Source: an uncultured Collinsella sp.
Lineage (GTDB): Bacteria; Actinomycetota; Coriobacteriia; Coriobacteriales; Coriobacteriaceae
Direction of reading: 5' to 3'
Assembly (NCBI GenBank): GCA_902493835.1
Contig: CABURG010000107.1
Coordinates: forward strand, 1-5,934
Length of the DNA stretch: 5,934 nucleotides
A program made the position numbers and the translations under genes. Under the pieces are notes generated by a model. That model worked only from the letters and a program-made list of their open reading frames with translations, did no database searches and was not told where the DNA came from. This document shows, one piece after another, positions 1 to 4,953 of this stretch. Numbering within the stretch: position 1 is the first letter of the stretch; each line of letters starts with the position of its first letter.

Positions 1-1
1 C

Positions 2-916
2 GGTTTCGTCGGTTCGTCTTCGGCGTTCGCACTGATGCAGAGTGGTCTGTTCTCCGAGATGGTCCTCATCGACGTGGACAAGAACCGTGCCGAGGGTGAG
101 GCCCTGGATATCGCGCACGGCATGACGTTTGCCGAGCCGATGAAGATCTACGCCGGCGATTATTCCGATGTCGCGGACGCCGCCATGATCGTCGTCACCG
201 CTGGCGCTGCCCAGAAGCCCGGTGAGACCCGCCTGGACCTGGTCAACAAGAACGTAAACATCTTTAAGTCCATTATCCCCGAGATTAAGAAGTCCGGCTT
301 CGACGGCATTCTGCTAATCGTCTCCAACCCGGTTGATGTTCTGACCTATGCTGCCATCAAGATGTCCGGCCTGCCCGAGGGCCATGTCATCGGCTCCGGC
401 ACCGTGCTCGACACTGGCCGTCTGCAGCAGATGCTTGGTGCTCACGTCGAGGTTGACCCGCGCGATGTCCAGGCCTATGTCATGGGTGAGCACGGCGACT
501 CCGAGTTTGTCGCTTGGTCCAGCGCTCAGGTTGCCGGCGTGCCGCTGAACACCTTCTGCGAGCTTCACGGTCATCTGGAGCATGAGACCGCCGAGAAGCG
601 CATCGCCGAGGACGTCAAGAACTCCGCCTACACCATCATCGAGAAGAAGCACGCCACCTACTACGGCGTCGCCATGGCTGTCAAGCGCATCTGCACCGCT
701 GTTATGCGTGACGAGCAGACCGTTCTGCCCGTTTCCTCGCTCATGGTGGGCGAGTATGGCCTGTCCGATCTGGCCATCTCCATGCCGACCGTCGTCGGCC
801 GCGATGGCGTTGTCTGCCGCGTCCCCGTGCCGCTGAACGATGACGAGCAGCATGAGCTCACCGCCTCCGCAAAGGCCCTCAAGGACATCATCGACAGCGT
901 CGACTTCTCCTGCTAA
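2..916 (+). CDS. ldh: L-lactate dehydrogenase, 5'-truncated by window edge
   Basis: This is a cytoplasmic NAD-dependent L-lactate dehydrogenase, which reduces pyruvate to lactate and regenerates NAD+ in fermentation. The frame is open from base 2; 304 residues are visible against about 315 in the family, so only roughly the first dozen are missing. The first visible residues, GFVGSSSAFAL, are the end of the Rossmann dinucleotide loop. The active-site loop GAAQKPGETR carries Gln (codon 212-214) at the position called 102, where malate dehydrogenases have Arg; this favours lactate. Next come LDTGR with the Asp and substrate-binding Arg (410-421), GEHGDSE with the catalytic His (491-493), and ATYYGVA. 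The ATG at 35 lies inside the protein and is not the start. Arg173 and His188 of the fructose-1,6-bisphosphate site are both Gln here (425-427, 470-472), so allosteric activation is probably absent. The gene ends in TAA, 34 nt before a terminator. The family call is secure; lactate over malate rests on Gln102. Confidence 0.93.
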   Translation, partial: GFVGSSSAFALMQSGLFSEMVLIDVDKNRAEGEALDIAHGMTFAEPMKIYAGDYSDVADAAMIVVTAGAAQKPGETRLDLVNKNVNIFKSIIPEIKKSGFDGILLIVSNPVDVLTYAAIKMSGLPEGHVIGSGTVLDTGRLQQMLGAHVEVDPRDVQAYVMGEHGDSEFVAWSSAQVAGVPLNTFCELHGHLEHETAEKRIAEDVKNSAYTIIEKKHATYYGVAMAVKRICTAVMRDEQTVLPVSSLMVGEYGLSDLAISMPTVVGRDGVVCRVPVPLNDDEQHELTASAKALKDIIDSVDFSC

Positions 917-950
917 ATCAAGCTCTTTTGGGCAACAGGCTACAATGAAA

Positions 951-983
951 GGCGTCCGGGCCACACGGTCCGGGCGCCTTTTT
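951..983 (+). terminator. Intrinsic terminator of ldh
   Basis: A 12-bp GC-rich stem (951-962 with 967-978, two G:U pairs) closes a 4-nt ACAC loop and is followed directly by TTTTT at 979-983. It starts 34 nt after the ldh stop. It separates ldh from the next gene, which must then have its own promoter or depend on read-through. The left end of a dispersed-type repeat (982-1013) overlaps the T-tract. Confidence 0.9.
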
Positions 984-1013
984 GGTGCGAGGGGGTCAGG
1001 TTACTTTGCACCA
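982..1013. repeat. 32-bp intergenic repeat, left copy
   Basis: This 32-bp element matches the reverse complement of 2209-2240 at 27 of 32 positions without gaps. The shared pattern is TTGGTGC, three variable bases, GGGG, one variable base, CAGGTT, one variable base, then CTTTGCACCA. Its ends are a 6-bp inverted repeat (TGGTGC at 983-988, GCACCA at 1008-1013). It lies just downstream of the ldh terminator and 30 nt before the start of the next gene. An extra ATGCACCA end-like sequence follows at 1019-1026. The match is seen directly; that it belongs to a genome-wide repeat family is an inference. Confidence 0.7.
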
Positions 1014-1026
1014 CCCCAATGCACCA
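983..1026 (+). promoter_or_regulatory. Possible leader hairpin before the DUF2974 gene
   Basis: Bases 983-995 can pair with 1014-1026: a 6-bp outer stem (TGGTGC with GCACCA), one G:U pair, two mismatches, and a 4-bp G/C inner stem, enclosing 18 nt. It ends 8 nt before the ribosome binding site GGGAGG (1035-1040). The GCACCA at 1008-1013 could pair with the same TGGTGC, so two alternative folds are possible. Whether it regulates anything, or is only repeat DNA, cannot be told from sequence. Confidence 0.35.
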
Positions 1027-1043
1027 TAGTTGATGGGAGGGCC

Positions 1044-2204
1044 ATGTCGGATTCGCCTAATTCTTTGACCTATGCCCAGACGGCGTTTGATCCGTTTGAG
1101 GAACGGCCGTTCTGCGCGGTGGATAGCCTGGTCTTTGCGTGGTTGTCCTATTTGCGTTTGCCGGGTGATATGGCGGAGCTGACGAACTGGCAGGGCCTAG
1201 ACGTACGCGAGCTGCTACGCGCCGAGTGCTACCAAGACATGATTGGCGACCTGTGGGATCCGGAGGGGAGCCGTGCCCTGTTGGAGGCTGTGGCAGCAAG
1301 CCCTCGCTACCGTGGCGTTCGTGTTTGCGGCTATCGTAGCGTGAGTGATGCCGAGACAACGGAGCAGTTTGCGGCCATGACGTTCCGATTTCCGGCGGGG
1401 TTTAGCTATCTTGCCTTCCGGGGGACCGACAGCACGATTGTGGGCTGGAAAGAGGACTTTAACATGGCGTTCCGGTGTCCTGTGCCGGCCCAGGAATCCG
1501 CGGCGCGTTATGTAGACGAGGCGGCGGATGCGATTGACGGGCCGCTTTTGTGCGGAGGTCATTCCAAGGGTGGAAACCTTGCGGTGTACGGTGCGGCGAT
1601 GTGCCCCGATGTCGCCCGTGAGCGAATCGAACGGGCGTATTCCCATGATGGTCCGGGCTTCGTCGAGGAGTTTCTGAGCGGCAACGCCTTCGCCGATCTA
1701 TCCGGTCGAATCGACAAGACGCTACCTCGGTCGTCGATCTTTGGCATGATGTTCGAGACACAGGAGGACTATGCCATCGTTGAGAGCACCGAGTTCAGCC
1801 TGCTTCAGCATAATCCCTTTAGCTGGGTGGTTGATGGTCGCGACTTCGTGTACTGTGAGCGCCTGTCCGCCGGTGCTCGATACGTTGATGGCTCCATTCG
1901 CGAGATGCTGCTTGCGGTGTCGCCTAGCGAGCGCGAGCGTTTTGTAGATGCGTTGTTCTCCGTGCTTGAGGCTACGGGTGCTGAGCGGTTTGCGGATATC
2001 GCTGGGAATCTGCGCGAGAGCCTGCCCGTGATGCTCCAGGCTGCGCAAGGCTTTGACAAGGATACGCGACGCTTTGTCTCGCAGACTATCGTTGCGATTC
2101 TTAAGTGTGCGCTTCTGCCCAAACGTCCCCAGATCGACATGCCCGCTGCCGGCAAGAGCTTGGCAGAACAGCTCGAGGCTTGGCAGTCCGAGCTCCTGCG
2201 CTAA
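1044..2204 (+). CDS. DUF2974 / Mbeg1-like alpha/beta-hydrolase family protein
   Basis: This encodes a 386-residue protein of the DUF2974 (Mbeg1-like) family, whose members have an alpha/beta-hydrolase fold related to class 3 lipases; substrates are generally unknown. The N-terminal VDSLVFAWLSYLRLPG (residues 27-41 and flank) is the family hallmark. FRGTD at 125-129 resembles the lipase oxyanion-loop motif. GGHSKGG at 171-177 is the nucleophile elbow with Ser174 as probable nucleophile. HDGPGF (His201, Asp202) and QHNPF (His256) are candidates for the remaining catalytic residues. There is no signal peptide or clear membrane segment, so it is probably cytoplasmic. The start at 1044 is chosen because GGGAGG lies at 1035-1040 (a short 3-nt gap) and family similarity begins there; the frame is open back to an ATG at 840, but that would overlap ldh and the terminator. 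The gene stands alone, with repeat copies on both sides. Catalytic activity is inferred, not shown. Confidence 0.85.
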   Translation: MSDSPNSLTYAQTAFDPFEERPFCAVDSLVFAWLSYLRLPGDMAELTNWQGLDVRELLRAECYQDMIGDLWDPEGSRALLEAVAASPRYRGVRVCGYRSVSDAETTEQFAAMTFRFPAGFSYLAFRGTDSTIVGWKEDFNMAFRCPVPAQESAARYVDEAADAIDGPLLCGGHSKGGNLAVYGAAMCPDVARERIERAYSHDGPGFVEEFLSGNAFADLSGRIDKTLPRSSIFGMMFETQEDYAIVESTEFSLLQHNPFSWVVDGRDFVYCERLSAGARYVDGSIREMLLAVSPSERERFVDALFSVLEATGAERFADIAGNLRESLPVMLQAAQGFDKDTRRFVSQTIVAILKCALLPKRPQIDMPAAGKSLAEQLEAWQSELLR

Positions 2205-2208
2205 CCAT

Positions 2209-2240
2209 TGGTGCAAAGCAACCTGTCCCCGATGCACCAA
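2209..2240. repeat. 32-bp intergenic repeat, right (inverted) copy
   Basis: This is the inverted partner of 982-1013 (27 of 32 identical), starting 4 nt after the stop codon of the DUF2974 gene. Here the terminal inverted repeat is longer: ATTGGTGCA (2207-2215) pairs perfectly over 9 bp with TGCACCAAT (2233-2241), enclosing 17 nt. No T-tract follows, so it is not a typical intrinsic terminator, though the hairpin could protect the 3' end of the mRNA. The core CAACCTGTCCCC resembles short dispersed intergenic repeats I recall from many bacterial genomes; that resemblance is from memory. Confidence 0.7.
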
Positions 2241-2271
2241 TCTTCGATGCGCCTGGGGCGGGATCGACCGC

Positions 2272-2277
2272 TATACT
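2272..2277 (+). promoter_or_regulatory. Candidate -10 box for the nucleoid-associated protein gene
   Basis: TATACT matches the sigma-A -10 consensus TATAAT at five of six bases and sits 38 nt before the preferred start codon, in an otherwise GC-rich gap. At the expected spacing upstream (around 2249-2254) there is no recognisable -35 box, so the call is weak. Confidence 0.25.
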
Positions 2278-2315
2278 GGTTCGTGCCGAAATCGATCTAG
2301 AACGGAATGCCGTAT

Positions 2316-3320
2316 ATGAAAATCAATCACGCGATTCTGCATATCCTGGACTTTGACTCTGCCGTCAACGTTATGAGCCAGCGCGAGCTCGATATCGAGA
2401 GTCGTACCGTGCGCAACTTCGTGACCACACATCTGCGCCGCGCGCGTACCTCGGCTGATAACAAGCGTGCCACGTTTGCCGAGAACTCCGCATTCGGCGG
2501 CGAGCTCAAGGGCTATTTCTTTGGTGAGCGTGAGTTCGTGGATCTGTCTCAGCAGATTGCGGAGTTCATCTCTTCCGAACTTACCAAGGCCGAGAAAGCC
2601 GAGTCCACTGACGTGCTTGTGGCGGACTTTGATGACGATGAGGATGCCCGCTGGTTTGCCGTGATGCTGCTGGGCTCCAAGCAGGCTTTTATGCACGAGG
2701 TGGGTCGCGAAGAGGGCGAGGTGCGCAACGACATTGCGCGCCACTACGCCATTCTGCCGAATCCCTCGCAAAAGGTGCCGAGCTATGCAATCGTGCGTGC
2801 AAGCACCATGGAGATCGGCTATGTGGATAAGAAGCGCAAGATTGCCGGCGAGGATCGCATGCTCATTCCCGATGGCCTGCTGCAGTGCGACACGGGGGTA
2901 TCGGGCAAGGAGGTCATCGACACCGTGACGCGTGTGGTCGAGGAAGTCGCCGAGGAGCACGGTGCCAACACGGCTGTAGCACTCGCCAAGGTTAAGGCTG
3001 CTGTTGCCGAGAAAGTTGAGGATGACGAGGAACTGCCCCCTTGGGATATCGTCGATGAGGTCTTTGAGGACGAGCCGGTTATCAAGGAGAGCGTGCGCGC
3101 GGCACTGACTGAGGAGAAGGTGCCTGAGCGTGTGCCCGTGGAGCGCAAGCAGGTCGAACGCGCGGCGGTGCGCAACCACAAGATCCGTACCGACACGGGC
3201 ATCGAGATCAGCTTCCCGGCCGAGATGGGTTCGAATTCCGAGTACATTGAGTTCGTCAATGAGCCCAACGGCCTCATCTCCATCGAACTCAAGAATATCG
3301 GCAGCATCGAGAATCGATAA
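2316..3320 (+). CDS. NdpA/YejK-family 37-kDa nucleoid-associated protein
   Basis: This encodes a protein of the 37-kDa nucleoid-associated family (PF04245; E. coli YejK/NdpA is the namesake), cytoplasmic and associated with nucleoid DNA; its precise role is poorly defined. At 334 residues it matches the usual family length of about 335. Family features are the N-terminal AILHILDF, a middle block with FAENSAFGGELKGYF, an acidic DDEELPPWDIVDEVFEDEP segment, and a conserved C-terminus with KIRTDTGIEISFPAEMG and ISIELKNIG. The start at 2316 is preferred because family members begin near M-K-I-x-x-A-I-L-H and a weak GGA (2304-2306) lies 9 nt upstream; an in-frame ATG at 2307 would add three residues but has no ribosome binding site. 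The gene appears monocistronic, with a terminator 28 nt downstream. Some relatives sit in phage-defence neighbourhoods, but nothing here suggests that. Codon use resembles its neighbours. Confidence 0.88.
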   Translation: MKINHAILHILDFDSAVNVMSQRELDIESRTVRNFVTTHLRRARTSADNKRATFAENSAFGGELKGYFFGEREFVDLSQQIAEFISSELTKAEKAESTDVLVADFDDDEDARWFAVMLLGSKQAFMHEVGREEGEVRNDIARHYAILPNPSQKVPSYAIVRASTMEIGYVDKKRKIAGEDRMLIPDGLLQCDTGVSGKEVIDTVTRVVEEVAEEHGANTAVALAKVKAAVAEKVEDDEELPPWDIVDEVFEDEPVIKESVRAALTEEKVPERVPVERKQVERAAVRNHKIRTDTGIEISFPAEMGSNSEYIEFVNEPNGLISIELKNIGSIENR

Positions 3321-3348
3321 GTTGCGTTACGCCTACAGCGAGAAAGCA

Positions 3349-3385
3349 AAGGCCGAAGCTCTTTGGGGCTTCGGCCTTCTTGTTT
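3349..3385 (+). terminator. Intrinsic terminator after the ndpA-like gene, possibly bidirectional
   Basis: AAGGCCGAAGC (3349-3359) pairs perfectly over 11 bp with 3368-3378, extendable by two pairs to leave a TTTG loop. The tail TTCTTGTTT (3377-3385) is U-rich. Read on the - strand, the same stem is followed by TTTGCTTTCT, so it could also back up termination of the dap operon arriving from the right. Confidence 0.88.
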
Positions 3386-3422
3386 GGGGATGAATTGCCC
3401 CGCAGGTTGAGCGTAAGTCAGC

Positions 3423-3448
3423 GAAAACGCGGTTTGGTAAAACCGCGT
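3423..3448 (-). terminator. Intrinsic terminator of the dapA-dapB-dapH operon
   Basis: A perfect 9-bp stem (3427-3435 with 3440-3448, ACGCGGTTT/AAACCGCGT) has a 4-nt loop. Read on the - strand it ends in TTTT and starts 5 nt after the dapH stop codon. With the hairpin at 3349-3378, it insulates the two convergent transcripts. The T-run is short (four, then CGC), so efficiency may be moderate. Confidence 0.75.
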
Positions 3449-3453
3449 AACTT

Positions 3454-4173
3454 CTACAGCTGGCGCAGGCCCTCTTCCAGGCCGGTCTTGCTGTCGGTCT
3501 TCTCGTCGCGCATCTTGATGACGCGGGCGGGGACACCGGCCACGACGGCGCCGGCGGGGACGTCCTCGACGCACACGGCGCCGGCGGCAACGACAGCGCC
3601 CTTGCCCACGCGCACGCCTTCCAGGACCACGGCGTTTGCGCCGATCATGACATCGTCCTCGATGATGACGGGCGTGGCGCTGGCGGGCTCCACAACGCCT
3701 GCCAGCACGGTGCCGGCGCCGATGTGGCAGTTCTTGCCCACGGTGGCGCGACCGCCCAGCACGGCGCCCATATCGATCATGGAACCCTCGCCGATAACGG
3801 AGCCGATGTTGATGATGGCGCCCATCATGATGACGGCACGGTCGCCGATCTCGACGCGGTCGCGGATGATCGCGCCCGGCTCGATGCGGGCGTTGATGCC
3901 CTTAAGGTCGAGCATGGGCACGGCGGAGTTGCGGCAATCGTTTTCAACGTCGTAGTAATCGATGGAATCGGCATTGGCATCGAGGATGGCCTTAAGCTCA
4001 TCCCAGTCGCCAAAGACGGTCTTGCCACGACGACCGCCGTAGACATGTGCGTTGCCCCAGGCAACCTTCATGCCCGGCTTCTCGCGCACGTACAGCTTGA
4101 CGGGCGTCTTTTTGGGCGCGGTGGCGATGTAGTTGATAATCTCCTGTGCATCCATCTCGGCTGCGTTGCTCAT
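3454..4173 (-). CDS. dapH: 2,3,4,5-tetrahydropyridine-2,6-dicarboxylate N-acetyltransferase
   Basis: DapH transfers acetyl from acetyl-CoA to tetrahydrodipicolinate, giving N-acetyl-L-2-amino-6-oxopimelate, the first step of the acetylase branch to meso-DAP and lysine. The 239 residues compare with about 236 for the Bacillus subtilis enzyme. Residues 7-87 form the DapH N-terminal domain (DAQEIINYI, KKTPVKLYV), and about 90-210 form a left-handed beta-helix of hexapeptide repeats, including RIEPGAIIRD, INIGSVIGEGSMIDMGA, VLGGRATVGKNCHIGAG and VVAAGAV. The block RNSAVPMLDLKGINARIEPG (81-100) is nearly the same as I recall for B. subtilis DapH and separates it from the succinyl-type DapD. Hexapeptide acyltransferases normally work as trimers. 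The ATG start has AAGGAGA 8 nt upstream (4182-4188). It is the last gene of the operon, 39 nt after dapB, with a terminator directly behind its TAG stop. Genome pipelines often label this family dapD. Confidence 0.95.
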   Translation of the reverse strand: MSNAAEMDAQEIINYIATAPKKTPVKLYVREKPGMKVAWGNAHVYGGRRGKTVFGDWDELKAILDANADSIDYYDVENDCRNSAVPMLDLKGINARIEPGAIIRDRVEIGDRAVIMMGAIINIGSVIGEGSMIDMGAVLGGRATVGKNCHIGAGTVLAGVVEPASATPVIIEDDVMIGANAVVLEGVRVGKGAVVAAGAVCVEDVPAGAVVAGVPARVIKMRDEKTDSKTGLEEGLRQL

Positions 4174-4212
4174 TTGCTATCTCTCCTTTGGGTGGATTCG
4201 GTTGATACCCGG

Positions 4213-4953
4213 TTAGGCAAACATGACCTTGTCGAACGTATAGAAGCCGGGTTCGCGGGTGACGAGCTTCTGCGCGGCTGCCAAGGCGCCGTTGACAAAG
4301 ATCTGACGGCTCGTGGCGCGGTGGGTGAGCGTGACCTCCTCGTCCTGGCCAAAGAAACTAACCTCGTGCACGCCGGCGACGGTGCCGCCGCGCAGTGAGT
4401 GCATTCCGATCTCCTTGGGGCCACGCGCGCCGCACATGCCCTCGCGGCCATAGACGGGGTGGTAGCCTGCCTCGGGTTCAGCTTCGACGACGGCGTCGAG
4501 CAGTAGCTTGGCGGTGCCGCTCGGGGCGTCGACCTTTTGGTTGTGGTGCGTCTCGACGATCTCGCAGTCAAAGCCGGGCAGCTCGCGTGTGGCCTGGGCC
4601 ACTAGATGACGCAGGGCTGCGATGCCGATGGAGTAATTGCCCGAGTGCATAACGCGGGTGTTCTGGCCCAGCTCACGCAGGCGGTCCATCTGCTCAGGTG
4701 AATAGCCCGTGGTGCCGGAAACGAGTGCGGCGCCCGTGCGCTCGACATAGGCGACGACGGCATCGAAGGTCACGACGTTCGAGAAGTCGATAATCACATC
4801 GGCAGCCGGTGCGTTCTCGAGCTCGCTCAAATCGAAGCCAATCTGGGCCACGATATCAAAAACGGGCTGACCGGCGGCGTCGACAATGCCCTCGGCGGTA
4901 GTGCGGATGAGCGAGCCCATGCGGCCCGTTCCCATAATGACGGCCTTAATCAA
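4213..4953 (-). CDS. dapB: 4-hydroxy-tetrahydrodipicolinate reductase
   Basis: DapB reduces the DapA product with NAD(P)H to tetrahydrodipicolinate, the substrate of DapH. The 246-residue protein is shorter than the E. coli enzyme (273), mainly between the nucleotide loop and the DFS motif. Visible motifs are MGTGRMGS (7-14, Rossmann loop), DFSNV (56-60), SGTTG (79-83), NYSIG (106-110), and the family signature EIVETHHNQKVDAPSGTA (131-148) with the catalytic His pair 136-137 and Lys140. The start codon is TTG (4953-4951): the next Met (residue 7) lies inside the nucleotide-binding loop and would remove its first beta strand. AAGGGAG (4963-4969) lies 9 nt upstream within dapA. The gene overlaps the end of dapA by 8 nt, so translational coupling is likely. 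TAA stop. Confidence 0.95.
   Translation of the reverse strand: MIKAVIMGTGRMGSLIRTTAEGIVDAAGQPVFDIVAQIGFDLSELENAPAADVIIDFSNVVTFDAVVAYVERTGAALVSGTTGYSPEQMDRLRELGQNTRVMHSGNYSIGIAALRHLVAQATRELPGFDCEIVETHHNQKVDAPSGTAKLLLDAVVEAEPEAGYHPVYGREGMCGARGPKEIGMHSLRGGTVAGVHEVSFFGQDEEVTLTHRATSRQIFVNGALAAAQKLVTREPGFYTFDKVMFA

Noticed and set aside
941..946. TACAAT as a -10 promoter box between ldh and the DUF2974 gene
   Set aside because: No -35 box lies at a suitable distance, and a transcript starting there would run straight into the terminator at 951-983.
314..964. 216-codon open frame on the - strand across ldh
   Set aside because: It mirrors the real ldh codons, shows no recognisable domain, and covers the ldh terminator. 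It is a typical antisense shadow in GC-rich coding DNA.
840..1043. N-terminal extension of the DUF2974 protein back to the ATG at 840
   Set aside because: It would overlap ldh and read through the terminator and repeat. The extension is Ser/Pro/Arg-rich without family similarity, while a ribosome binding site and family similarity support 1044.
2207..2241. Hairpin as an intrinsic terminator of the DUF2974 gene
   Set aside because: The stem is followed by CTTCGATG rather than a T-run, so I list it as a repeat with an open question about function.
2307..2315. Start of the ndpA-like gene at the earlier ATG
   Set aside because: It has no ribosome binding site at a usable distance and adds only three residues ahead of the usual family start; the ATG at 2316 fits better, though the earlier one cannot be fully excluded.
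2271..3179. 302-codon open frame on the - strand across the ndpA-like gene
   Set aside because: The + strand protein matches a known family along its full length. The antisense frame is rich in Leu, Val and His from reversed Glu/Asp/Ala codons and has no convincing start signal.
3724..4398. 224-codon open frame on the + strand across dapH and dapB
   Set aside because: It crosses two well-supported genes and their intergenic gap, and its repetitive His/Asp/Gly content is the complement of hexapeptide-repeat codons.
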